This document shows, piece by piece, positions 36,282 to 44,981 of a stretch of DNA of 48,331 bases. The position numbers and the translations under genes are program-made. This stretch comes from an uncultured Planctomycetota bacterium. Lineage in GTDB: Bacteria > Planctomycetota > UBA1135 > GCA-002686595. The DNA lies in assembly GCA_903928115.1 (NCBI GenBank), contig CAIYPP010000093.1:1-48331 (forward strand). The letters run 5' to 3'. Every line of letters starts with the position of its first letter. Positions within the stretch are counted from its first letter, which is position 1. The notes under the pieces were generated by a model that made no database searches, was not told where the DNA came from, and worked only from the letters and a program-made list of their open reading frames with translations.

Positions 36282-37277
36282 ATGGATCTCTCGACGTACT
36301 ACCTCGGCCTTCGTCTGCCTCACCCGCTCGTCGCGGGCGCATCACCTCTCGTCGACGATCTCTCGATGGTGCAGCGCCTTGCCGACGCCGGCGCCGCGGC
36401 CATCGTGATGCACTCGCTCTTCGAAGAGCAGGTCCGCGGCGAGGCGCTGGCCCGCGAGCGCTTCCATGACGCCCATGCAAACGCTCACGCGGAGGCGCCG
36501 AGCTACTTGCCGCAGCCCGATGAGTTCCGACTCGGCTCCCATGAGTACCTCGAGCAGATTCGCCGGATTCGACGACGCGTGCCCGTGCCGGTCATCGCCT
36601 CATTGAACGGCACGACGGAGGGTTCATGGCTGCGCTATGCACCGCTCATGGAGGAAGCTGGAGCCGCCGCGCTAGAGCTCAACCTATACGAGCTCGTGAC
36701 CTCCGCGCATGTCTCAAGCTACGAGGTAGAGCGCGACGCGATCGACCTCGTTCGCGCCGTCTGCTCGTCGGTCAAGATCCCCGTCGCCGTCAAGCTCTCG
36801 CCCTACTACACGGCGCTGCCGGCGTTCGCGCGCGGACTCGTCGACGCGGGAGCAAGCGGTCTGGTGCTCTTCAATCGCTTCTACCAAGCGGACATCGATC
36901 CGGATGCACTGGAGGTCGTGCGCACGCTGCGGCTCTCCGACTCCTCCGAGCTGAACCTTCGATTGCGCTGGCTCGCGGTGCTCTCGGCGCAGCTCAACAC
37001 GAGCTACGCCGCGAGCGGCGGCGTCCACGAGGCACGCGACGCTGTCCGCGCAATCATGGCAGGTGCCGACTGCGTCCAGGTCGTATCCGCGCTCCTCCGG
37101 CACGGGCCCGAGCGCATGTCGGGGCTGATCTCCGAGCTTCGCGAATGGCTCGAGCAGCACGAATACGACTCGCTCGAACAGGCCAAGGGCAGCATGAACC
37201 ACAAGCGCTGCCCGGACCCACGCGCCTTCGAACGAGTTCAGTACGTGCAGGTGCTGCAGAGCTTCCGCTTCGAATAG
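36282..37277 (+). CDS. Dihydroorotate dehydrogenase-like FMN protein linked to POR
   Basis: This 331-residue TIM-barrel protein resembles dihydroorotate dehydrogenase: YYLGLRLPHPLVAGASPL at the N-terminus, PVIASLNGT, ALELNLY, KIPVAVKLSPYY, GLVLFNRFYQ and the phosphate/FMN-binding C-terminal region ASGGVHEARDAVRAIMAGADCVQVVSALL. The standard pyrimidine-pathway active-site context is not obvious, and annotations usually call it DHOD-like. It is repeatedly found beside single-chain pyruvate:ferredoxin oxidoreductase, as here (11 bp). A role in electron transfer or an accessory oxidation is inferred from that pairing; the actual reaction is unknown. Confidence 0.85.
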   Translation: MDLSTYYLGLRLPHPLVAGASPLVDDLSMVQRLADAGAAAIVMHSLFEEQVRGEALARERFHDAHANAHAEAPSYLPQPDEFRLGSHEYLEQIRRIRRRVPVPVIASLNGTTEGSWLRYAPLMEEAGAAALELNLYELVTSAHVSSYEVERDAIDLVRAVCSSVKIPVAVKLSPYYTALPAFARGLVDAGASGLVLFNRFYQADIDPDALEVVRTLRLSDSSELNLRLRWLAVLSAQLNTSYAASGGVHEARDAVRAIMAGADCVQVVSALLRHGPERMSGLISELREWLEQHEYDSLEQAKGSMNHKRCPDPRAFERVQYVQVLQSFRFE

Positions 37278-37354
37278 AGACCTCTACTGGGAGCCCCCCC
37301 CGACGCTATTGTGCACTCCTTCGCCGCGCAGTGCGGTGTAGAGGAGTTCGCAGC

Positions 37355-40144
37355 ATGTCCGCTCGTCGCCGCTGGTCCCACTTCCAAGTCCTCGGAGTTC
37401 TCGCGCTCGTCGCCTCCTGCGGTGGCGGTGGCGGTGGCGGTGGCGGTGGCGGCGGCGGCGGCGATTCCACGCCGCCGACGCTCGCAGGCACCGTGCAGTT
37501 CGTGCCCGCCCCGGCGCCGCTCACCCTGATCTCCCACACCCCCAGCGTTGCGGAGGCGCGCTCCAGCCTGAGCATCCGCCCCGGCGAGGCTCGGCGACTG
37601 CGAGGCGAGCTCATCGGCGGGCGTGACCTTGTCCGCCTGCGGAGCAGCGAGCGCGTCGAAGTCCGGCTGCGCATCACGGGCAGCTCGGATGCGCGAGCGG
37701 CCCACGTCGATCCGCTGTCGCTCGCGGTCGGGGCCCCCGCGCCCGAGCTCCGCTTCTTTGCGCGAGGCGTCGAGGACATCGTCCTGCACGGCAGCGATGG
37801 AAACTATGAGCTGGAGCTCGACGTCCGGCCGCTCCACACGCGCACGAGGCTCGACGGACACATGGGCGCGTTGCTCGCCGGAGACATGCTCACACTGGAG
37901 GCGCTCAACGGCGACAGCGGCCAGTTTTCCTTTGCTCAGCCGCTCGACATGCGAGTGAGCGCGGTGTGCGCTCTCGATGCGATCGACGTCAACGGCGCGC
38001 TCCTTGCGTCCTTGCCCAACGTCGGCGGCACTCTGACTCTTCCGATGTCGATGCTCGCTCGCGTGACCCTCGTTGCACGTGGTTCGTCGACGCTTCGCAT
38101 CGAAGCGCTCGAGGCGACGGAAGCCCGCCCGCTCGCGCAGCCTGCACCGGCCGACGCGGAACGGATCGCCTTCGCGCTGGAGCCGAACGCCGCGTTGGTC
38201 GCGGAGACCGAGGCGGAGTTCGTTTTCGGACAGGTGCTGGTACGTGGCGCGTCTCCCGCGGAGATCTCGGCGCGCGGAGGCCGGATCACTCAGACGATCC
38301 CCGAGACCAGCGACCTCGTCGCATTCGAACTCCCCGAGTCGCTGCTTGCGAGCGATGCCTCGCGGCTGACTCTCGCGGTGCAGGCCGCGTTCGAGGCGAG
38401 CCCCGCTGTCGAGTGGGCCGAGCCCAACTTCATCCGCCGCATCGCCGGCGGACAGGTCACGCCGAACGACCCGTTCTACAACCTGCAGTGGCACTACGAC
38501 CTGATCAAGCTGCCGAGCGCATGGTCCCGCGCCACGGGCAATGCAGGGATCATCGTTGCGGTGATCGACACAGGATCGCGGCCACACCCGGATCTCGATG
38601 GCAACACGATCGCGGGATTCGACTTCATCAGCAATCCGAGCATCGCCGGAGATGGCGACGGTATCGATCCGGATCCGATCGACCCCGGCGATGGCAACGG
38701 CCTCTCGCCTTCGAGCTTCCACGGCACGCATGTCGCTGGCACCGTAGGCGCAGTGTCGAACAATGGCGTGGGTATCGCGGGTGTGAACTGGAACTGCTCT
38801 CTCATGCACCTGCGAGCACTCGGCATCGGGGGCGGCACGGACGCCGACATCGCCCAGTCCGTGCGCTACGCCGCGCGGCTCGCAAACTCCTCGGGCACTT
38901 TGCCGCCGCAGCGCGCCCACGTGATCAACCTGAGCCTCGGAGGTCCGGGGTCTAACAGCACGATGCAGTCCGCTGTGACCGCGGCGCGCAATGCCGGAGT
39001 CGTCGTGATCGCTGCTGCGGGGAACAACAACTCGGGGGCGGCTTTCTTCCCCGCGAGCTACAACGGCGTGATCTCGGTCTCCGCCGTCGACCTCAACGCC
39101 GCGAAGGCCCCCTACTCGAACTTCGGTCCCAACGTCGACGTCGCTGCGCCGGGCGGAAATACCTCCGTGGATCTGAACGCCGACGGCTTTGCGGACGGCG
39201 TGCTTTCGACGCTCGTCGATCGGAACAACGGCTTCACGCCTGAGTTCGTGTTCTATCAAGGGACCTCGATGGCCTGCCCGCACGTCGCAGGTCTCGCCGC
39301 GCTGATGCTCGACGTCAATCCGGCCCTGACTGTGTCGGAGATCGAGACGATCCTCACGACGACCACGATCGATCTCGGCGCGGCGGGCCGTGACGACATC
39401 TTCGGCTTTGGCCTGATCCAAGCTGATCGCGCGCTCGCCGCCGCCGCGGGTCAGACACCGCCTGCGCCGGTGCTGACAGCGAACCCCGGTGCTCTGTCGT
39501 TCGGCACGAGCGCGACCCAACTCAACATCGCGATCGCGAACACCGGCGGCGGCGCACTCGACGTGGGGACGCCCACATTCACTCCGATCAGCGGCGGCGC
39601 CTTTGCCACGCTCTCGACGGTAGCCGGCAGCGGCTCGACGGATGTCTCGGCGATCGTCGTCACCGTGAACCGCACGGGGCTGACCGCGGGCGCCTACAGC
39701 GGAACTGTGACGATCCCGAGCAACGGAGGCACCGCTCAGGTGAGCGTGACGATGAGCGTTGCCCCGCCGCCGGCGCCAGAGAACGTCGATCTGTTCCTCT
39801 TGCTCGTCGACGCCGCCACGCTCGACACGATCACGGGCGTCGTCCTGAACCCCACAACGACGCTGTCGTGGCAACTCACGCAGACACCCGAGCTCGCGGA
39901 CATCCCCGAAGGTACATATCTCCTAGTCTGCGGCTCCGACGACAACGACGACAACCTGATCTTCGGCCCTGGAGACACCTACACCGGTGCCTGGCCGCTC
40001 GTGAGCGACATCTCCGAGATCCCGCTCGCTCTGGGAGACCAGTTGACGGGACTCGACTTCGTCGTGGGACCTTCGACACAGGCCTTCACCGGCAACGCGT
40101 CGCGGATTCCGCCGCAAGGCTTCGCGCTGCGCAACCTCCGCTAG
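37355..40144 (+). CDS. S8 (subtilisin-like) serine protease lipoprotein
   Basis: This 929-residue protein has a lipobox (LVASC, Cys22) followed by a run of 14 glycines, then an N-terminal region that includes a propeptide-like segment (about 315-360, ending VEWAEPNFIRR). The protease domain holds the triad: Asp405 in VAVIDTGSRPHPDL, His456 in HGTHVAGT and Ser638 in GTSMACPHVAGLAAL. Thereafter comes an Ig-like choice-of-anchor domain (about 688-775) with SFGTSATQLNIAIANTG, and a C-terminal domain of unknown type. It should be anchored to a membrane and face the periplasm or outside. A GAGGAG ribosome-binding site 8 bases before ATG 37355 sets the start. Confidence 0.9.
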   Translation: MSARRRWSHFQVLGVLALVASCGGGGGGGGGGGGGGDSTPPTLAGTVQFVPAPAPLTLISHTPSVAEARSSLSIRPGEARRLRGELIGGRDLVRLRSSERVEVRLRITGSSDARAAHVDPLSLAVGAPAPELRFFARGVEDIVLHGSDGNYELELDVRPLHTRTRLDGHMGALLAGDMLTLEALNGDSGQFSFAQPLDMRVSAVCALDAIDVNGALLASLPNVGGTLTLPMSMLARVTLVARGSSTLRIEALEATEARPLAQPAPADAERIAFALEPNAALVAETEAEFVFGQVLVRGASPAEISARGGRITQTIPETSDLVAFELPESLLASDASRLTLAVQAAFEASPAVEWAEPNFIRRIAGGQVTPNDPFYNLQWHYDLIKLPSAWSRATGNAGIIVAVIDTGSRPHPDLDGNTIAGFDFISNPSIAGDGDGIDPDPIDPGDGNGLSPSSFHGTHVAGTVGAVSNNGVGIAGVNWNCSLMHLRALGIGGGTDADIAQSVRYAARLANSSGTLPPQRAHVINLSLGGPGSNSTMQSAVTAARNAGVVVIAAAGNNNSGAAFFPASYNGVISVSAVDLNAAKAPYSNFGPNVDVAAPGGNTSVDLNADGFADGVLSTLVDRNNGFTPEFVFYQGTSMACPHVAGLAALMLDVNPALTVSEIETILTTTTIDLGAAGRDDIFGFGLIQADRALAAAAGQTPPAPVLTANPGALSFGTSATQLNIAIANTGGGALDVGTPTFTPISGGAFATLSTVAGSGSTDVSAIVVTVNRTGLTAGAYSGTVTIPSNGGTAQVSVTMSVAPPPAPENVDLFLLLVDAATLDTITGVVLNPTTTLSWQLTQTPELADIPEGTYLLVCGSDDNDDNLIFGPGDTYTGAWPLVSDISEIPLALGDQLTGLDFVVGPSTQAFTGNASRIPPQGFALRNLR
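37421..37462 (+). repeat. In-frame GGTGGC microsatellite coding for polyglycine
   Basis: Five GGTGGC hexamers (37421-37450) followed by four GGC triplets encode 14 glycines directly after the lipid-modified Cys22 of the S8 protease. Length changes in steps of three or six bases would keep the frame and alter only the tether length. Confidence 0.9.
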
Positions 40145-40164
40145 ACGCGGCGGTGTCCTACGAA

Positions 40165-40207
40165 CGCGCAGCCCCGCGGCCCCCATTCAGGGACGCGGGG
40201 CTGCGCG
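40165..40207. terminator. Bidirectional terminator between the S8 protease and PrcB-like genes
   Basis: A perfect 14-bp inverted repeat (40165-40178 with 40194-40207; core GCAGCCCCGCG) and a 15-nt loop sits between two convergent stop codons (40144 and 40235). Only weak T-runs flank it, but position and stem strength favour a terminator. Confidence 0.75.
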
Positions 40208-40234
40208 CTTGATTCGACGGACGCCGAGGGACTC

Positions 40235-40678
40235 TCAGTAGCGAACTAGGAGCTCGAGCGGCTCCGTTCCTGCGGGAACCAGGACGATCTCGAACGGGCA
40301 GGTCAGCGCTTGCGACTGTGCGGTCCCGGACGCGGGCACCGACTCGAAGGCGTGGACCGTGAGTTTGCCGTCGCGGGGACGAACCGCCTCGACCGAGATG
40401 GAGTAGCCGCCGCTCGTACGCTGGCCTGCGATCACGATCGCGGCGCGGTAGCGCGCAAAGTCCACCTGCGGTGCGGGTGGCTGCGGCAACTGCAGCCTCG
40501 CGTGCTCGGCCCACAGGACCTTCCAAGCATTCGAATCGCTCGCCACGCGAACGCCCGGCGTCGTGATGCCGCTCTGGGTGCCGCGACCCAAGCTGACAAA
40601 GCCAAGCTCCGTGGGTGCCTGAGTCGACTGACACGCCGCGGCGGTGAGGAGGAGCGATGCGAAAGTTGCGAGGCGCAT
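40235..40678 (-). CDS. PrcB C-terminal-domain-like lipoprotein
   Basis: This 147-residue protein begins with a lipoprotein signal (LLTAAACQS, lipidated Cys16). The rest resembles the PrcB_C domain: VDFARYRAAIVIAGQRTSGGYSISVEAV and a closing strand pair around LTCPFEIVLVPAG. In Treponema denticola PrcB helps assemble and activate the subtilisin-like protease PrtP (dentilisin). Its position next to the S8 protease lipoprotein, convergent across a shared terminator, may be functional or chance. The ATG at 40678 is chosen because the signal peptide starts there; the frame upstream is open but not coding-like. Confidence 0.75.
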   Translation of the reverse strand: MRLATFASLLLTAAACQSTQAPTELGFVSLGRGTQSGITTPGVRVASDSNAWKVLWAEHARLQLPQPPAPQVDFARYRAAIVIAGQRTSGGYSISVEAVRPRDGKLTVHAFESVPASGTAQSQALTCPFEIVLVPAGTEPLELLVRY

Positions 40679-40716
40679 GGTGCGGGTAAGCGTAACGCTC
40701 GCAGCGCTCTCGCACA

Positions 40717-42894
40717 CTAGCCTCCAAGGCGCGCAGCCCGGCGTTGCTTGAGGATCTCGAGGTACTCCCCTGGATGGTGATGTCGCAGCTCCTCGCGCGT
40801 CATCTTGCCGTGGAACCAGACTCCGTTGCGCAGGAACGAACCCGGCCGCATCTGCACGTGATACATGTGCCAGATGATGATCGCGAGGAACGCGAGCGTC
40901 GCCTCGAAGCCGTGCACCACGCGGCAGACATCGAAGGTCCACGCAGGCGTCCAGTCGAGGAACCAGGCCGGTCTCCACAAGATGAAGCCGGTCGTAATCA
41001 TCACGACGTTGCCCCACACGACCGCCAGGTACTCGAGCTTCTCCACGAGCCCATAGCGGCCGCGGCACGGACGCTCCAAGCCCGCGAGTATTGGGAAGCG
41101 GCGCAAGAGCGGCGCGAGCACGATCTGTCGAGAGAGCCAGCGGCCGAGGCCGAGGTTGAAGCTCGCCTCGCCCACGAACTCGAGGACGTCGCGGGGGCGG
41201 ATGAACATGCCGAACACCCAGCGGCGCGCGCCCGAGGAGAGCGCGAACACGAGCACGTGCCAGGCCGAGAGGGCTATGAGCCCGACCGCACCCACTCGAT
41301 GCAGCTTGCTGCGCAACGCAAACCCGCCCTCGAGGTCGATGAGCGAGCGCATGAAGCCCATGTCGTGCAGAAACACCGGCACACCGGTCAGCACCAGGAG
41401 CAAGAACGAGCTCACGAGAATGGCGTGCTGGAACCGCCCATGTCGGTTCATTCTCACGAAGCGCTCGCCCGGCCCGACGAGCGCGTCCTCATCGGGCCAC
41501 TCGTTGCGCTTCACATGCTCGGATTCGCGCGGCCCCCAACCCAAGCGGAGGCGCAGCCGACCGTAGAGATCGAGCACGATGAAGAGCACGAAGGCGCCGA
41601 TGACGCCGACGACGAGCGCGGTGTAGATCCTCTTCACCCAGAATGGCACCGGGTTCGAAGCTTCGTCCAGCGTCGAATGCACCGGCACGCGCGCGAAGGC
41701 AACGCCCGCGTTGGGATGGCAGGAGCCGCAGGTGGACTCGAGGTTGGCGGGATTCACGCTGGAACGAGCGTCCGCCGACGGGAAGATCGCATGAAAGCCG
41801 TGGCACGACGCGCAGTTCGCCGCGCCCTCGGCGCCGAGCGCGCTGGCGATTCCGTGGTACGAGCTGCCCCACGAGAGGTTCACGCCCGACTTGAGACCGT
41901 GCTTTGCCGCGAGCTCCTCATCCCCATGGCAGCGCGCGCACGTCTCGGCTACGAGCGTCGGAGACACATGAGACGACCGACTGTCCGTGGAAGAGACGCC
42001 GTGCTCACTGTGGCAGTCCGTGCAGACGGGTACATCCACTTCTCCTTGGTGGAATGCAGCCCCGTGCACGCCGTCGAGATACGTCTCGAGGACACCGAGG
42101 TGACACTGGCCGCACGTCTGTGGCACGTTGCGACGCGCAGTCGGCGCGGCCGGATCCTTCGTGGCAAGCACGGAGTGCCCGCCGTGGCAGGACGCGCAAG
42201 TCGCCGCGACGACGAGCCCATCCTTGCGCAACGCTTGGCCGTGCGCACCGGTCTCGTATTGTTCGATGCGCGTGCCACCGGGCGCATGATTCGCGTTCGA
42301 ATCCTCCGAGCTGTGGCAACGCTCGCACGTGTCGGGCAGATTCAGAGGGTGCACCTTGGAAGCTCGCGCGCTCGCCGGGAGCACATCGTGCGCACCGTGG
42401 CACTGGACGCAGCCGGGCGCATCCGCCTCACCGCGTGCCAGCGCTGCGTGGTGCACCGAAGACTCGAACTCCGATCCAGCCGGCGTGTGGCATTTCGTGC
42501 ACGCGGCGCTGTCCTGTTGGCGCAGCGAAACTGCGTCCAACGATTCGCGACGCAACGCAAAGTGCTCGGCACCATGGCAGCCTTTGCAGTCGCGGTGCAC
42601 TCCCGACTTGAGTTCTGCCGCCTGCGATGCGTGGCACATCGCGCACGGAACGGGACCGAGTTTCTCCGGATGCTCGCTCTCCTGCTCCGGATCCCATGCC
42701 GCGAGGTCCATGTGGCAGTCCGTGCAACCGAGCGACGCGTGCGCGCGAGGCATCGCCGGATCGGCCTTCACTTCAGCGTGACAGAGCTGGCAGACCTTGT
42801 CCTCGACTTGAGCTGTCGCGATCGACGCGCAGAGGAAAATTGGCGCGACCGAAACCCAAACTTTTGGGTCCTGGACGACTTTGCGGAGCTTCAT
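40717..42894 (-). CDS. 13-heme cytochrome c fused to a b-type membrane domain
   Basis: This 725-residue protein has a signal peptide (ending CASIATAQ), thirteen CXXCH c-heme motifs (from VCQLCH at residue 35 onward to TCGSCH) and then a transmembrane part with at least five segments. Those segments carry His residues (FQHAILVSSFLLLV, LHRVGAVGLIALSAWHVLVFA, VVHGFEATLAFLAIIIWHMYHV), like the b-type subunit of formate dehydrogenase or Ni-Fe hydrogenase. It would accept or deliver quinone-pool electrons across the membrane to periplasmic hemes. AAGGAG 8 bases before ATG 42894 fixes the start. It is the last gene of the respiratory operon, 41 bp after the 17-heme gene. Confidence 0.88.
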   Translation of the reverse strand: MKLRKVVQDPKVWVSVAPIFLCASIATAQVEDKVCQLCHAEVKADPAMPRAHASLGCTDCHMDLAAWDPEQESEHPEKLGPVPCAMCHASQAAELKSGVHRDCKGCHGAEHFALRRESLDAVSLRQQDSAACTKCHTPAGSEFESSVHHAALARGEADAPGCVQCHGAHDVLPASARASKVHPLNLPDTCERCHSSEDSNANHAPGGTRIEQYETGAHGQALRKDGLVVAATCASCHGGHSVLATKDPAAPTARRNVPQTCGQCHLGVLETYLDGVHGAAFHQGEVDVPVCTDCHSEHGVSSTDSRSSHVSPTLVAETCARCHGDEELAAKHGLKSGVNLSWGSSYHGIASALGAEGAANCASCHGFHAIFPSADARSSVNPANLESTCGSCHPNAGVAFARVPVHSTLDEASNPVPFWVKRIYTALVVGVIGAFVLFIVLDLYGRLRLRLGWGPRESEHVKRNEWPDEDALVGPGERFVRMNRHGRFQHAILVSSFLLLVLTGVPVFLHDMGFMRSLIDLEGGFALRSKLHRVGAVGLIALSAWHVLVFALSSGARRWVFGMFIRPRDVLEFVGEASFNLGLGRWLSRQIVLAPLLRRFPILAGLERPCRGRYGLVEKLEYLAVVWGNVVMITTGFILWRPAWFLDWTPAWTFDVCRVVHGFEATLAFLAIIIWHMYHVQMRPGSFLRNGVWFHGKMTREELRHHHPGEYLEILKQRRAARLGG

Positions 42895-42935
42895 GACGAG
42901 CGCTCCTTTCTCGGCCTCCGCCGAAGCTTGGATTC

Positions 42936-44981
42936 CTAGGGGTCGGAGAGCGCGCGCAACGCGTCCTCCAAGAGCGACTTGGCGAGCTCGAAGTTGTGGG
43001 CACCGTGACTTCCGTCGGCTTCGACCGCCGACAGCGCGGCACGCGCACGGCTCCGCGCCTCGGAGGTCGATCCCCGAGCCTCCAGCGCCTCGCGCACGCG
43101 ATCTGTGAGCGAATCGAGCTCCGTGAGCCAATTTCGTGACATCTCGTCGTAGCCGGCCTCGTGGCAGAGCACGCACATCTGCGGCTTCGGGCGGAGGATT
43201 GCTGGAGCCTCCCCGTGGCACTCCGAGCATTCCATCTCGCCCATGGTGCCGGGCTTGGACTCCGCGAGCATCGAGAGCGACCCGCGAAGCATGGACTCTT
43301 GAGCTCCGTGGCAGCGGCTACAGTCGCTCACGTCGAAGCGCTCGCTCTCTTGGTGGTGGCATGTCGAGCACTCGTTCCGCGGGAACGCGGGTTTGCCGTG
43401 CTCGGTCACGCTATGGCACGCAGAGCAGTCCATTCCGTCGGAGAGGTGCTTGCGATGCGGAAACGCGCGCTCGGCCTTGGAGATCTCGGCTTCGAGCCCG
43501 ATCGCCGCATGACAAGTCGTGCAACCTTCCGCGCTCTCCACGGGGAAGCCCGCAACGGCGCTTCCTGCAGCGCCGAGCGAGAGCGCAGCTCGAGCCTGAT
43601 CCACACGTTCGGCTGCCGCTCGGAGCGCATCGAGAGCGTAGGTGACGTTGTGCGCGCCTTTCGATCCATCGAGAGTGACCAACAAGTAGTTCTGCTCGGC
43701 CTCGGCCACCGCAGTAGCCACCGCGCTCTCACGATCTTCCCCGAGCGCCGTCTTCAGGTCCGTGATGGCGGGTCCAAGCCGAGCGAGCTGTGCCGCCACC
43801 GCACCTTGCCACTCCACCAACATTCCGTCGTACTCGGGGCCGTGGCAGTGGATGCAATCGATGTTGCCCGCCGAGGCCACCATGCCGCCGAGCGCATGTC
43901 CTCCGTGGTGCGCGCCCGCGTCACGGGTCGCCGACGCGAGCTGATTGGAACGACCCGTGTGACACGCATCACACGTGACGCGCGTCTCGTGCATCCGGCT
44001 CGGGCTCGCCTCCACCCCAATGGCACCGACACCCGCGTAGATCTTGCTGGCCGCGTCGTGGGTGCTCTCGTGGCAGTTCCCGCAACCTTCCCTCTTCGAG
44101 GGCTTGGGCGGTTCCACAGACAAGAGACCGTGGTGAATCTCGTCATGGCACTCGAAGCACTCGACCTTGTGCTCAGTGACGTGCATCTCGTGCATGAAGG
44201 CCGTCTCACCGATGCGCTCGATGTGACCGGTCTCGCCGTGGCAAGAGTGGCAGCGCTCGCGACGCACGCGTCCATCGCCCTCGACCACGGGGTCGTGACA
44301 CTCCTTGCAGTCGACGCCGCGCTCGACGTAGCCGGTGTGATCGAACAATCGACCGGCGACGACTACATCGTGCTCGGGGGCTCCGTGACACTTCTCGCAG
44401 TCCGAGAGCTCCGCGACGCGCTCGCCCTCCGCGTCTGGCATGAAGTGGCACATGTAGCAGACCGACTTGTCGACCGACACATGCTCGTCCTGCTGCACCT
44501 GCGAGTGGCACGACGTGCAGCGCAGGCGACGGCCCCGACGGCTCTCCAGCAGGTGATGGCGATGGTCGAAGTCGATCTGTCCGAATGCGACGGGCCCGTC
44601 GAGGAGTCGCACGGAGTGGCAACCCGAGCGCATGCAGCTCGCGTCGCTGACCTCCGCCCAAGGCTTGGTGCCCTGCGTCCGCGTGACGTACTTCGCGAGC
44701 TGCGAGAGCGCCTTGAACTTGCCCTCGAGCGTCTCCACGGAGCCTGGCTCATAGTGACACTCGATACAGCCCACGCCGGAGTGCGCGGACTTCTGCCACG
44801 AGGCAAAGTACGGCTCCATGATGTGGCAGGAATTGCAGAAATCCGGCTGCGCGGTGTGGTGGATCGCCGTGTAGGTGACCGCAGTCAGTCCCGCAGTTCC
44901 GAAGAGGCCAAGCACGAAGAGCCGTCCGGCCCAAGTCACCATCCTGTCCCAGATGCGACCCGCTGCAGCGCGGAGCTTCAT
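42936..44981 (-). CDS. NapC/NirT-anchored multiheme cytochrome c (17 CXXCH plus one CX4CH)
   Basis: This 681-residue protein starts with one membrane helix (about 17-40) and a NapC/NirT-like opening (FCNSCHIMEPYFASWQKSAH, then GCIECHYEPG). I count 17 CXXCH motifs and one CMRSGCH, a CX4CH variant that some c-heme lyases can use. Two stretches near the C-terminus (around residues 400-470 and 620-680) are heme-free helices. NapC-type proteins move electrons from quinol to periplasmic partners. The start at 44981 overlaps the stop of the upstream 9-heme gene by 4 bp (ATGA), so they are translationally coupled. It ends 41 bp before the 13-heme gene. Confidence 0.88.
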   Translation of the reverse strand: MKLRAAAGRIWDRMVTWAGRLFVLGLFGTAGLTAVTYTAIHHTAQPDFCNSCHIMEPYFASWQKSAHSGVGCIECHYEPGSVETLEGKFKALSQLAKYVTRTQGTKPWAEVSDASCMRSGCHSVRLLDGPVAFGQIDFDHRHHLLESRRGRRLRCTSCHSQVQQDEHVSVDKSVCYMCHFMPDAEGERVAELSDCEKCHGAPEHDVVVAGRLFDHTGYVERGVDCKECHDPVVEGDGRVRRERCHSCHGETGHIERIGETAFMHEMHVTEHKVECFECHDEIHHGLLSVEPPKPSKREGCGNCHESTHDAASKIYAGVGAIGVEASPSRMHETRVTCDACHTGRSNQLASATRDAGAHHGGHALGGMVASAGNIDCIHCHGPEYDGMLVEWQGAVAAQLARLGPAITDLKTALGEDRESAVATAVAEAEQNYLLVTLDGSKGAHNVTYALDALRAAAERVDQARAALSLGAAGSAVAGFPVESAEGCTTCHAAIGLEAEISKAERAFPHRKHLSDGMDCSACHSVTEHGKPAFPRNECSTCHHQESERFDVSDCSRCHGAQESMLRGSLSMLAESKPGTMGEMECSECHGEAPAILRPKPQMCVLCHEAGYDEMSRNWLTELDSLTDRVREALEARGSTSEARSRARAALSAVEADGSHGAHNFELAKSLLEDALRALSDP

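Noticed and set aside
37421..37462. A phase-variable on/off repeat in the S8 protease
   Set aside because: The units are 3 and 6 bases long, so slippage would not shift the frame. Only tether length would change.
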